Assembly: GCA_017618195.1 (NCBI GenBank)
Contig: JAFZUW010000074.1
Span: 62,001-126,000 of the forward strand
Reading direction: 5' to 3'
Length of the DNA stretch: 64,000 nt
Source of the DNA: Lachnospiraceae bacterium
Lineage (GTDB): Bacteria > Bacillota > Clostridia > Lachnospirales > Lachnospiraceae
Shown: one piece after another, positions 52,001-60,204 of the stretch
Numbering within the stretch: the first letter of the stretch is position 1
Layout: each line of letters opens with the position of its first letter
The notes under the pieces: model-generated
Seen by the model: only the letters and a program-made list of their open reading frames with translations
What the model was told of the DNA's origin: nothing
The model's database searches: none
Translations under genes and position numbers: made by a program

Positions 52001-53999
52001 AATCCGCATATACCAGATTTGACATGTAAGGTCCCTCAAAAACCTCAAGATTGACAAGCCGCTCAATTCCGTTAAGAGTATTAAGATCCCAATTTTCAAC
52101 CGTTAACTCTGTAACAGCCAGTAATTCTTCATCCGATAATGTATGGTCTTTGTCGGTATCATACTCGCTGAGAACCTCATACCAGGCATCTTCCGTATCA
52201 TCAGGAACGATATTGCCGTAATAGGAATCATATTCTACCGTTGCATCTTCGGAGAATGTTAATCCGCCCATAAACTGCGGGAACTCTTCCCCTTCCACTT
52301 CTTCGTAATACTCAGCCCGGCAAACGCCGTCATCATCAACCGGACAGCCCTGCGAAAGAAACTCCGCATATGCTTTGTTCAATACGTCATTACTGCCGAG
52401 GATAATTTGAATGTCAGGATTTCCTTCGCACATCACCTGCTTGATTGAATTCCTACTCACATCCAGCATGCTGATATAATTGTTGGTACAATCAATCCGT
52501 TCCAGCTGTTCATTCCCATCGAGCGACAAAGAATAAATTCCTCGACCGTTGCAGTTCAGCCACTTAAGACTGCTGAAAAACTGCATTCCTTCAAGAGAAC
52601 CAATCGTCGCATCATCCGCAATCGGTTTATTCTGATCTGTCCAGCCCGGTTCGGTGAATGCATCGGCATTCAGCCAGAGATTCTCCTCTGTTTCAATATT
52701 TGCCCATTCCCTTTCATCGATTGCACCGTCATTATTCCCGTCATTAGTCTTATCATACCAGTTTATGATAAATGTACGGAATGTCTGATCCGGGAACAGC
52801 ACCGCAAGGTCATTCTCAGAAAGATTGAAATGAACCGTTGCATCCTCGGGGAACGCCAATCCGCTCTTAAACTGCGGGAACTCCTCCCCTTCCACTTCTT
52901 CGTAATACTCGGCCAAGCAAACGCCGTCATCACCAACCGGGCAGTACAAGGACATATATTCCACGTATGCCCGGTTCAATGCATCGTTTCTGCCGAGGTT
53001 GATGAACTGGAGAGGATTCCCCTGACAATACACCTGTGTAATCGATTCATAATCAAGGTCCAGGTATTCGATAAGGTTGTCAGCACAATCCAGTCTCTCA
53101 AGCTTGGGATTCTTGCTGATATCAATTTCCGTAAGACCGCGTCCGTTACAGCTCAGCCACTTAAGATTGCCGAAATACCGGATTCCTTCAAGAGAACTGA
53201 TAGTCGCATCGTCCGCAATCGGTTTATTTTGATCTGTCCAGCTAGGATGGGTGTATGCATCGGCACCCAGAAAGAGCTCTTCTTCTGCGGCAATCCGTGC
53301 CCATTCCTTTTCATCAATGGTTCCGTCCTTATCCCCGTCATAAGATTTTAAGACATATGTCCGGAATACAGAATCCGGGAACATCGATGCAAGGGTATCA
53401 CCCGAAAGATTGTATTTAACCTTTGCGTCATAGGGGAACTGAAACGAGTACCAATCAAAAAAATCACCATCATCGTAATAATACAGAGAGACTGATCTGT
53501 CAAACACATTTACCATCCACTCATCGCAAGGAGTATTCAGATATGCAAGACTCAACCCCTTATTATTCCCGAGGTCGATTACCACACCGGGATTGTTTGC
53601 GCAATTCAGTTCAAAAAGTTCCGAGTTCTTGGAAACATCCAGATTCTTTAACCCGCAATCATTCACATACAAAGTCTGCAAACCGGTAAAGAACTCGATT
53701 CCTTCGAGCGTCTCAATCGGATCAGGATAGTACTCGGACGGGCTCAATGCCAGTGTCACACATTGTGCCATTGCTTCCAATTCGTCATCGTCGATTATGC
53801 CGTCATTATCAGCGTCATAGCCATATCCGATACATATCTGTCTACGGAATCCCGCATCCGGAAATACCGCAGCATACTCCAATTGCTCCTGTTCCGACTC
53901 AGACCCCTCATTCACTGCCGCATACGCTTTGTCCAAAGGCGTAAGAACAGAGAACACGAGAAGGATCGACAGAAGCCACGAAAGTACTTTCTTTCTCAT
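49065..53999 (-). CDS. Very large leucine-rich-repeat surface protein with EF-hand-like repeats
   Basis: 1644 residues from the ATG at 53999 (GGAGGG five bases upstream). Signal peptide ending near DKAYA. The body alternates EF-hand-like loops (six, for example YDGDKDGTIDEKEWARI and FDKDFNCAIDAEELETI), each introduced by a FPDxxFRxxV phrase, with blocks of leucine-rich repeats such as NLAHNRLTSIDVSALTELED. Two adjacent units of 199 residues (about 597 bp, in 52250-53440) are nearly identical. The C-terminal 400 residues are a separate beta-rich domain. There is no LPxTG motif, SLH domain or transmembrane end. It is probably an adhesin or scaffold. The gene looks more AT-rich than its neighbours. 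Confidence 0.88.
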   Translation of the reverse strand: MRKKVLSWLLSILLVFSVLTPLDKAYAAVNEGSESEQEQLEYAAVFPDAGFRRQICIGYGYDADNDGIIDDDELEAMAQCVTLALSPSEYYPDPIETLEGIEFFTGLQTLYVNDCGLKNLDVSKNSELFELNCANNPGVVIDLGNNKGLSLAYLNTPCDEWMVNVFDRSVSLYYYDDGDFFDWYSFQFPYDAKVKYNLSGDTLASMFPDSVFRTYVLKSYDGDKDGTIDEKEWARIAAEEELFLGADAYTHPSWTDQNKPIADDATISSLEGIRYFGNLKWLSCNGRGLTEIDISKNPKLERLDCADNLIEYLDLDYESITQVYCQGNPLQFINLGRNDALNRAYVEYMSLYCPVGDDGVCLAEYYEEVEGEEFPQFKSGLAFPEDATVHFNLSENDLAVLFPDQTFRTFIINWYDKTNDGNNDGAIDEREWANIETEENLWLNADAFTEPGWTDQNKPIADDATIGSLEGMQFFSSLKWLNCNGRGIYSLSLDGNEQLERIDCTNNYISMLDVSRNSIKQVMCEGNPDIQIILGSNDVLNKAYAEFLSQGCPVDDDGVCRAEYYEEVEGEEFPQFMGGLTFSEDATVEYDSYYGNIVPDDTEDAWYEVLSEYDTDKDHTLSDEELLAVTELTVENWDLNTLNGIERLVNLEVFEGPYMSNLVYADFSQNTKLKELTLTATSLRSLDLSSNTELTEIFIVGRFKTLNLSALNRLEKVYISGYEGEEGVTFGSLSALKQLWLDSYHCLEMPDLSAATELKKLDLTETAIESLDVPALTNLESLQCFNGVLEEITGLQNLTSLKYLNLAHNRLTSIDVSALTELEDFYCHSNSLTSLTVGAQVFNILMAGDNENLQSITGYENIISVKTLGVGYTGLESIDVFKFTDLQYLYCNGLGLDTLNLSANAELLMLDCSDNSIDNLFLGDNPKLFHLYCEKNTFSSLDITYNPKLLVAVRGAVTEKDGVCTYLNGVGGKNYFGDDPLANMLNIDADVEIIQGDNDPSEEELETIRMFPDPAFRNYVLVEFDKDFNCAIDAEELETIAACTEVHLSEAGVKDITGIEYFTGVENLDLRANELTSIDISKNVNLKVLNIGRNKLETLDITGIRGLIKAFCGSVQDKILLDDEGVEHECDDYSAFGRNEESFDLTVDKGVSITRTLTEDESQTISMFPDAAFRSFVFEYFDLNEDLVIDGEELAAIAECGSLNVNGRGISDLTGIEYFTGLKHLNCGDNRLESIDLSANKELLYLDCSINSLTELDISDNSKLINLDCSANNLTSLDISLVHGLVRAYAGDMYEYEYEFEDIVDGETVYKTVPYCNYSSPDDEVQIHEDITAYNTLCVDKATRIEAGIPNFTAVGMVLSDEIGLRFVVTVPEEFEFASNANMSFITEHFWYDVDLSEGEKLDENTYVYTCKLNPLEFADTVTAQIQFGTYTDEDMEYLNDRYVSYSISAEEYCDRLDTDDADESLRHLILSLREYACAVSQSGWSDGYNHAWIEADLSYYTSEEIDRLKEETIDYLYEEGLPAQIDLRDSGVEDVMISLSLLDKTILNIYVLPEDGVEVYGYESTRYIGGQLYYVIKTSPVGPLNLGKMKEIGINTSVGTAMIYACPLSYVYSFLCGSSNEAKNLAMISFFSYYKSACEYDNR

Positions 54000-54099
54000 A
54001 TTTCCCTCCATAATAAAGTAGTTGTTCAGAAGCTCTTGTCCCTCGATTCTCTCCCCTACAAGACGCATCAAAGGAAGGGGGCTTCAAAACCCCTATTAG

Positions 54100-54133
54100 A
54101 GGTAAGTATAACTTACCTTTTCGTTTTTGTCAA
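54100..54133 (-). promoter_or_regulatory. Strong promoter with palindromic operator before the LRR gene
   Basis: Minus strand TTGACA (54128-54133), 17-base spacer, TATACT (54105-54110). A perfect palindrome AGGTAAG-TATAA-CTTACCT fills 54100-54118, covering the -10 box and the downstream edge of the spacer, so a bound protein would block polymerase. Confidence 0.75.
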
Positions 54134-54211
54134 CGAGTTTCGCGTAAATAATTACCGCTTTTCCGACATTTTTAAACATTACAAAAATCTGACACAACCG
54201 GCCTGAAAAGA

Positions 54212-54246
54212 CAAAACCCGGAAGCCTTTTTTCACGACTTCCGGGT
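54212..54246 (-). terminator. Terminator of the GH120-like gene
   Basis: Minus strand ACCCGGAAG / CTTCCGGGT stem (54216-54246) followed by TTTTGT, about 50 bases after the stop codon. Confidence 0.8.
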
Positions 54247-54298
54247 AATCCTTATTACACTAAAATTCTACTATTGTAAGCAGTTTGGCATGGCTTAT

Positions 54299-56281
54299 CT
54301 ACCACACGCACTTCTTCAGACTTTCCTTCGACACAAACGGTCCCGGGACAGCCGTAAGACCTCTCGTGTCGCCGAAATAGTCGCGGTCAAATGTGATTGC
54401 CGATCCGTCCGGATTCTCGAACCGCTGCTCGGGCTGGAATGCCTTTCCGAGGATGTCGCTGTCAATGATTCCGGCCGTGTAATCCTTTATGATGTCATAG
54501 ACGTTCGTGTCGAGGTAATAGCTTCCGTCCTTCTCTTTCAATTCCACGCGAACCTTCTTGTCGGCATTCACGAAGCAGTTTTTCTCTTTCTTCCACTGCT
54601 TTGCTCCGCCGAGGTACGCATTACCGTCAGACCATACCGGCAAATGCTCGCTCTCGTGCCATTTGGCGAGTTTCATCATGCTCGGCTTCGGATTGTCGAG
54701 TTCGAAGTTCGGAATCCACTCCTCGTATGTCGGATACTCGTCAAACTGCCATGTGCCGACAAGCGAATCCTTCTCCCTCTTCTCACCGGTCTTCTCGTCG
54801 ACGATGATCGGATATTTCTGAACGAAAATGTTATTGTAGAAGCGGTCGTCGCCGTGCAGGATCGTCATGAAGCCCGCGACCTCGGTCCTGTGGCGGATAT
54901 GATACGGCGTGTAGCGCGTACCGGTACCGCCGCCGACGTTCAGGAACGCGCCGAGCACGAGGTTATGCACCATCGCGACACTCTCGGTCGCGATCATCAG
55001 GGACGCCTTCGAAAGCATGATGTTGTTATCGATCAGAGTCGGGCCGTGACCGACTTCCACGAAGATATCCTGGCTGCCCATTCCGCCCTCTGCCCATGTG
55101 CAGTAATCCGGACGCTGGTTGTCATGCAGCAGGTTCTGCGAGATACGCGTGCCCTGCGCCTCCCAGTCGCACCAGATACCCATCGTGCTGTGATGGATAT
55201 GGTTGCGGCGGATGGTTACGTCGATTGCCGCATGCAGCTTGATGCCGGAAATCTCTGCGCCGCCGAGCTGCTGCATGTTGTTGATATGATGAATGTGGTT
55301 GTCTTCGATTACGGAAAATACGGCGCCCATACGCCCTACGATACCGGTCTGCTCACAGTTATGAATGTGGCAGCGGCGCACGATGTGCGAGCCGACTCTT
55401 TCCTTCAGCCATCCGTGATACTGACCGCGGCATACCGCGTCGCGCTCCATCTGCGTCGGGCTCTTCATGTGCTTGGTCGTGAAGTAGTGGTCGTTCTCGG
55501 GGTCGTAGTATTTTCCGAGAGAGATACCGCAGCACTTGCTGTTCGAAATCTCGCAGTCCTCAATGATCCAGCCCTTGCTCCAATGCGGGCCGACCATGCC
55601 GTCCTGAAATGCCGCCGGAGGAGCCCACGTCGTGGCTGCCTTCATGATGTTGAAGCCGCGTACGGTAATGTATCCTCTGCCCGTCTTCTCCGGGAAGAAG
55701 CAGCGTCTGCGGACGTTGATCTCAACACATTCCTTATTCGGGTCCGCGTTCTGAAAGTTTGCGTAAAGAACGGTCTCGTTGCCGTCCTGCTCGGAATACC
55801 ACTTGTAAACGGAATACTCGGGCTCCCAGGAAGGTTTGTAAACCTCTCCCGCGATACACTCCTCGAGCGTCTCCGCCTCATAAAGCATCCGGTCGTTCAG
55901 ATACACGGCACCGGTATGCCGTACGGCCGGTGCAAAATACCAGTCGCCGTAAACCTCGGTCGTGTACGGATTGTAATCGCCGAACACGCCGTTCGGAATG
56001 CGGACGGTCCACACGTTCTTGTACCGTTTATACTTCTTCCAGCCCGTTACAACCTCCGCGCCGGTAATAACCGCGCCGAGCGGTTCCTCGGAACGGTATA
56101 CGATCCGCGCGTCCTTCGTGCCGCCGCGGAACGGATTGACATACTCACGATATACACCCTTTGCCACAATTACTTCGTCACCGGGCATCGCCACTCTCGC
56201 CGCGTCCCCGATCCGTTTGAACGGTCTTTCCTTACTGCCGTCGCCCTCAAAAGGAGCCGCCCCGTTTACATAATAGTTCAT
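54299..56281 (-). CDS. Right-handed beta-helix enzyme, probable GH120 beta-xylosidase
   Basis: 660 residues without a signal peptide. The start (MNYYVNGAAPFEGDGSKERP, then AMPGDEVIVAKGVYREYVNP) and order match the beta-helix beta-xylosidases of family GH120, known from Thermoanaerobacterium saccharolyticum XylC. Repeated helix turns such as IEDCEISNSKCCGISL and IRRNHIHHSTMGIW follow, with a beta-sandwich inserted early (about 85-190). Candidate catalytic residues are Asp372 in IWCDWEAQGTRIS and Glu409 in DIFVEVGHGP. About 14 extra residues (including RPDYCTWAEGGMG) lie between them compared with what I recall of XylC. A polysaccharide lyase-like role cannot be excluded. Confidence 0.72.
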   Translation of the reverse strand: MNYYVNGAAPFEGDGSKERPFKRIGDAARVAMPGDEVIVAKGVYREYVNPFRGGTKDARIVYRSEEPLGAVITGAEVVTGWKKYKRYKNVWTVRIPNGVFGDYNPYTTEVYGDWYFAPAVRHTGAVYLNDRMLYEAETLEECIAGEVYKPSWEPEYSVYKWYSEQDGNETVLYANFQNADPNKECVEINVRRRCFFPEKTGRGYITVRGFNIMKAATTWAPPAAFQDGMVGPHWSKGWIIEDCEISNSKCCGISLGKYYDPENDHYFTTKHMKSPTQMERDAVCRGQYHGWLKERVGSHIVRRCHIHNCEQTGIVGRMGAVFSVIEDNHIHHINNMQQLGGAEISGIKLHAAIDVTIRRNHIHHSTMGIWCDWEAQGTRISQNLLHDNQRPDYCTWAEGGMGSQDIFVEVGHGPTLIDNNIMLSKASLMIATESVAMVHNLVLGAFLNVGGGTGTRYTPYHIRHRTEVAGFMTILHGDDRFYNNIFVQKYPIIVDEKTGEKREKDSLVGTWQFDEYPTYEEWIPNFELDNPKPSMMKLAKWHESEHLPVWSDGNAYLGGAKQWKKEKNCFVNADKKVRVELKEKDGSYYLDTNVYDIIKDYTAGIIDSDILGKAFQPEQRFENPDGSAITFDRDYFGDTRGLTAVPGPFVSKESLKKCVW

Positions 56282-56310
56282 GCTTTCCTCCTCTTAGCCG
56301 AATATTCTTT

Positions 56311-56341
56311 CGGAGCACGCGTCAGCCTCATGCGTGCTCCG
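56311..56341 (-). promoter_or_regulatory. Perfect stem-loop at the 5' end of the GH120 transcript
   Basis: CGGAGCACGC / GCGTGCTCCG, 10 perfect pairs with an 11-base loop, beginning about at the transcript start and ending 30 bases before the ATG. No T-tract, so not a normal terminator. Confidence 0.6.
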
Positions 56342-56351
56342 TATAAGAATC

Positions 56352-56380
56352 ATTTTAGCATCGCCGGGAAGGCTCCGCAA
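56352..56380 (-). promoter_or_regulatory. Promoter of the GH120-like gene
   Basis: Minus strand TTGCGG (56375-56380), 17-base spacer, TAAAAT (56352-56357). Confidence 0.55.
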
Positions 56381-56407
56381 TGTAGAATCATGGGGTTTTC
56401 CTGTTGT

Positions 56408-58123
56408 TTATTGTGCCACGGTGTAAAGGGCGCGGAAATAGCCGTCCTTCGCCATCAATTCGTCGAAACTGCCGTTCTCTTCGATGCGGCCGTTCCGCAG
56501 TACCATAATACCGTCATAACGCTTCAGAAGCGATTCTTCAAGCGTGTGTGTCACGACAATGCGCGTTACCCCGTCGAGGTCCAGAATGTCCTCCGACACG
56601 CGGTACGCGGTCTCTGCGTCAAGCGCCGCGGTTGCCTCATCGACCAGAAGCACCGATGACTTCCGTAACAGGCTTCTGGCAATTGAGATACGCTGCTTTT
56701 CACCGCCCGAAAGCCCGCTTCCGTTCTCGCCGCAGCGGTACTCTTCGCCTCTTTCGCGGAAAAGGTCCGAAAGATGCGCATGCGCAATTGCCTCATCAAG
56801 CTCTCCCTCCGGGAAATCCCGGAACATCGTCACGTTATCCTTTATGGATGCGTCAAATACGAATACGTTCTGCTGGATCATGGACATCAGCCCGTAGAGT
56901 GAATCGGGCGCCACGTCGCGAAGTTCCGTTCCGTCCAGACGGATTGCGCCGCGGTAGTCCGTACTGCCGGCCATCAAAAGGTTAAGGAGCGTGGATTTGC
57001 CGCTTCCGCTTCCTCCGACGACCGCGTAGGATTTGCCCGCCTCAAAGAACGCGTCGACACCGCAGAGCACGTCCTTGCCCTTTTCATAGCCGTAGGACAC
57101 GTTTTCAAGCCGGATTCCGGTATTGAGCGTCTCCGGTGCTTCGTTCCCGCCCGTCTCACGGTTGCCCGCCAAAGCTTCCGAGAGTTTATCGATCAATCCG
57201 AGAGCCGCCTTTCGGCCCGCAAGCAGTTCCGGGATCTTGGCGATCGGAGTTAAGATGTTATTCATCAGGTTGACAAATGCGATCACGATACCGGCCGTAA
57301 GACCGCGCCCGGAAAGCGCCAGGTAAGCGCCGACGAGAAATACGCCGAGCTGCGCGATGATTCCCGTGATGTTGCCGATCATTTCCACCATTGCCTTAAT
57401 TCTTAAGCGGCGGAACTTATCCTTCTCTAAATCGCTGTTCTTCCTGCGGAACAGATCCATGATCTCGCGTTCCGCCCGGAAACTTTTCACAACCGGGAAA
57501 CCGTTCAGGCAGTCCGAAACCGCAGCAGTGAATTCCTTGTTGCGGGTGGAAACCTGCTTCTCGGCAGGCGCCAGCCGGCTGCCCGTGATCAAAGATGCAG
57601 CAAGCGGAATAACGGTCAGACCGGCCGCAATTGCCGTCATCAGCGGCGAATACCAAAGCATCAATGCAAGCGCTCCGAAGAAGCTGACCAGCATATACGT
57701 CATCATTGGCAGAGCAGCAAGATAGTTTTGTTCTACACTTGTAGTATCATTGGTAAGCGCCGATACGTAAGTTGCTGTGCTCTCCTGCCGGAAGGACGAA
57801 ATACTCTTGCCGGTAAGCTTTGAAAAGACCGTTTCGCGGTATTGCCTGAGCGCGCGCCTTATGAAGCACGGCTGCGCAATATAGTCAACGAGCAGCACGG
57901 TCAGAAATCCGATCAGCATCACTCCGGTAAGGATTACGAGTTCCTTAAGCGGTCTCGCGCCTTCGGCTCCTGACGCCGCATCGATCAGCTGCTGCATCAG
58001 CCACGAAACGGCGATTCCGAAGACACCCGTCAGCACAAGCGCGATGCAGTCCGCGATCAGCGGCGCATGATTATGACGGAACAGACTCCGTCTCAGTTCC
58101 CTGTAAATCTCTTCCTTGTTCAT
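56408..58123 (-). CDS. ABC transporter, fused membrane and ATPase domains
   Basis: 571 residues. The exporter membrane domain (about 1-310) has five or six helices. The ATPase has Walker A VVGGSGSGKSTLLNLL, the signature NGSGLSGGEKQRISIARSLL and Walker B VLLVDEATAALD, followed by the H-loop VTHTLEES. Half-transporters of this type work as dimers, exporting lipids, peptides or drugs. Its ATG lies 53 bases inside the upstream regulator gene, in another frame, with GGGGAG as ribosome binding site, so translation is coupled. The substrate is unknown; a link to the regulator is likely. Confidence 0.92.
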   Translation of the reverse strand: MNKEEIYRELRRSLFRHNHAPLIADCIALVLTGVFGIAVSWLMQQLIDAASGAEGARPLKELVILTGVMLIGFLTVLLVDYIAQPCFIRRALRQYRETVFSKLTGKSISSFRQESTATYVSALTNDTTSVEQNYLAALPMMTYMLVSFFGALALMLWYSPLMTAIAAGLTVIPLAASLITGSRLAPAEKQVSTRNKEFTAAVSDCLNGFPVVKSFRAEREIMDLFRRKNSDLEKDKFRRLRIKAMVEMIGNITGIIAQLGVFLVGAYLALSGRGLTAGIVIAFVNLMNNILTPIAKIPELLAGRKAALGLIDKLSEALAGNRETGGNEAPETLNTGIRLENVSYGYEKGKDVLCGVDAFFEAGKSYAVVGGSGSGKSTLLNLLMAGSTDYRGAIRLDGTELRDVAPDSLYGLMSMIQQNVFVFDASIKDNVTMFRDFPEGELDEAIAHAHLSDLFRERGEEYRCGENGSGLSGGEKQRISIARSLLRKSSVLLVDEATAALDAETAYRVSEDILDLDGVTRIVVTHTLEESLLKRYDGIMVLRNGRIEENGSFDELMAKDGYFRALYTVAQ

Positions 58124-59192
58124 TCTTCTCCCCTACTTCTTTCCACAAACTGCTGAATTCCTTATCGTCAATAATGCGGACAACTTCGCAGATGCCGTTC
58201 CGCGCGGTTTCTCCAGCCATGTCGTAAGTTCCGATCACACCCGGTATTTCACAGAACCTGAGCTGTCCGATGTCATAGTTCGGATCGGCGTCGTATCGGG
58301 CGGCATGCCGGCATGCCTCGTTAAGCCAGTGCTCCGCTCCCTGCCGGTCACCCTTTTTATAAAGCACGTACGCTCTCATCGTGTAAAGCTCACACAGCGT
58401 TTTATCCATAAAGTCCGGCCGGTCGCCCTTCCGCAGACCTTTATAGATGCTCTCGGCCCACTCCGTAAATTGCTCCGCCTGTTCGTAGTCTTTTCTCGTT
58501 ACATAAAGCATCACATACCCCGGCGTGATGTTCTGAATGTCGTTGACACCGCCGAAAAGCGCTTTTGAAAGGTACGACGCCGCCCGCTCCGGGTCCTTTT
58601 CATATACGGAGATAAATACGCCGATCAGACTGTTGTGGCACCCGCCGGTATTGCCTTTGATCAGCATCTCAACCGCCTTATGGACCTCTCCGAGGCGGAA
58701 CAGCGCAACCGCCTTATTCTCCTGCAGATTCTCAATACTGATCTCCGTTTCGGTGTTCTGCGGGAAGAGCTTCTCGGCCGTCTCAAACAGTTCAATCGCC
58801 CGCTTCAGCTTCGCATGGTCTCCGTCTTCCAATCCGAAGCCCATGTAAAGTTCTGCTGCCACCCGCACGATCCGGAAGGAATTCGGATACTTCGCAAGCG
58901 CCTTCTCCGCTTCCTCGAGACCTTCCCGGTTCTTGTGATTGAAGCAATCTACCAGCCGCTTTTCCATCGCTTCGACATGATTGTCCTTCATCTCATAGCC
59001 GAGAAGGACGTCCACCGAAGTGTCATAGAAATCCGCCAGTTTTATGATAAGACCGATCTCCGGCACGGACAGCCCTGTCTCCCATTTGTGCACGGCGCCG
59101 ATGCTCACTCCCATCGCCTCCGCCAGCTGTTCCTGCGTCATGTTCCGTTCTTTCCGGAATCTTCGGATATTGTCTGCAAGCTGAATCTTCAT
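58071..59192 (-). CDS. XRE-family transcriptional regulator with C-terminal TPR-like region
   Basis: 373 residues from the ATG at 59192 (AGGAG 11 bases upstream). Helix-turn-helix at about 5-60: IRRFRKERNMTQEQLAEAMG, then VSIGAVHKWETGLSVPEIGL. The rest is a series of paired helices (tetratricopeptide-like), for example ELYMGFGLEDGDHAKLKRAI and LFRLGEVHKAVEMLIKG, probably binding a peptide or sensing a signal. It overlaps the ABC transporter gene by 53 bases. Two TACC-NNN-GGTA palindromes in the promoter suggest it controls itself and the transporter. Confidence 0.9.
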   Translation of the reverse strand: MKIQLADNIRRFRKERNMTQEQLAEAMGVSIGAVHKWETGLSVPEIGLIIKLADFYDTSVDVLLGYEMKDNHVEAMEKRLVDCFNHKNREGLEEAEKALAKYPNSFRIVRVAAELYMGFGLEDGDHAKLKRAIELFETAEKLFPQNTETEISIENLQENKAVALFRLGEVHKAVEMLIKGNTGGCHNSLIGVFISVYEKDPERAASYLSKALFGGVNDIQNITPGYVMLYVTRKDYEQAEQFTEWAESIYKGLRKGDRPDFMDKTLCELYTMRAYVLYKKGDRQGAEHWLNEACRHAARYDADPNYDIGQLRFCEIPGVIGTYDMAGETARNGICEVVRIIDDKEFSSLWKEVGEKNEQGRDLQGTETESVPS

Positions 59193-59223
59193 ATTCGCGC
59201 ATCTCCTTTCCTGTACTGGCTTG

Positions 59224-59299
59224 ATTATACCATAGGTAAGGGCCGATTTGAATACACTGCTGATACAATTAGTATATATCTTTTTATACCGTTGGTATA
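59224..59299 (-). promoter_or_regulatory. Promoter and two matching palindromes of the XRE/ABC operon
   Basis: Minus strand TTCAAA (59247-59252), 17-base spacer, perfect TATAAT (59224-59229). TACC-ATA-GGTA (59228-59238) overlaps the -10 box; TATACC-GTT-GGTATA (59285-59299) is a perfect 15-base palindrome 57 bases away. Both share the TACC-NNN-GGTA core. Confidence 0.65.
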
Positions 59300-59329
59300 T
59301 GCAGTGCTGAACGTGCTCATTTGCCGCAC

Positions 59330-59362
59330 AAAAAAACCGGTGACCCTTTCGGATCACCGGTT
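59330..59362 (-). terminator. Terminator of the GH10/membrane-protein operon
   Basis: AACCGGTGA / TCACCGGTT perfect stem (59335-59362) followed on the minus strand by about eight T. Confidence 0.88.
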
Positions 59363-59389
59363 AAAATTTACTGTATTGCTTCCGTCAGC

Positions 59390-60187
59390 TTAACGGAACG
59401 GAAAATGAAACGGCAGATTCCATTCCGGCTCTTCCTCGAGCTTCGCATCCGGATCCGTTTTCGGATCGGGATCGGGGCTTGCCAGCTTGCGTCCGTTCTC
59501 GCGGGTGCTGATTCCGTGAAGAACAAGCGCGATCGTCATCAGAAGCCCTTCCGCAATCCAAGCGGGATACTTGATGAACGGGAACCCGTACAGATCCGCA
59601 AAGCGGGCGAAGAAGCCGCAGAAGAGCGAAATCATCATGGCAAAGCCGCTGACGTCGGTTTCACGGTGTGTCGTACGGATATCGGTTCTGCGGATCCATT
59701 CGGCAAATACGAAGAACACCGTCAGAAGAGGCAGGAATACGTCTGCCAGATGAACCAGATACTCCGTTGCGTAACTCGGTACGCCGTTTACCACAAACGG
59801 AGTGAACCGGATGACGAGGATGGCTGTGATAGAGAGCCATGCGAACAGAATCGCAAGCACATCATACAAAATCTTTCTTTCCCCGAGCCTCCTTGCGTGC
59901 CCAATCGGTACATACTTCCGCTTCTTACCGTATTCTTCGATCTTATAAGGCTTAACGGCCGGGCCGCCGATTGCGACGAGCACGATCAGAATCACAAGCG
60001 CCGGAATATCCGAAACAACGTCTATCGGAAGATTGCTTCCGACAACGTCATTCATGACAAAATCCTGCGTCTTCCAACCGTAATGCGGATTCTTCTGATA
60101 AGCCGGATATTGATAATCGGTAATAACGAATATGTCCAACCACAGAATCAGGAGTGCTACGGCCAAAAACCAAAACCTCTTCATCAC
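59390..60187 (-). CDS. Multi-pass membrane protein of unknown function
   Basis: 265 residues with about six membrane helices (for example FLAVALLILWLDIFVI, ALVILIVLVAIGG and VLAILFAWLSITAILVI). A soluble loop of about 50 residues lies after the first helix, and the C-terminus is a polar Pro/Asp-rich tail. I do not recognise the family. It starts 17 bases after the GH10 lipoprotein gene ends, so it is in the same operon and may serve transport or localisation of xylan products, but this is only context. Confidence 0.75.
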   Translation of the reverse strand: MMKRFWFLAVALLILWLDIFVITDYQYPAYQKNPHYGWKTQDFVMNDVVGSNLPIDVVSDIPALVILIVLVAIGGPAVKPYKIEEYGKKRKYVPIGHARRLGERKILYDVLAILFAWLSITAILVIRFTPFVVNGVPSYATEYLVHLADVFLPLLTVFFVFAEWIRRTDIRTTHRETDVSGFAMMISLFCGFFARFADLYGFPFIKYPAWIAEGLLMTIALVLHGISTRENGRKLASPDPDPKTDPDAKLEEEPEWNLPFHFPFR

Positions 60188-60204
60188 ATATCCCTTTCGT
60201 CTTC

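Noticed and set aside
54290-56659. 789-codon open frame on the plus strand
   Set aside because: Antisense to the GH120-like gene; composition is arginine/valine-rich as expected from a reversed frame, with no ribosome binding site.
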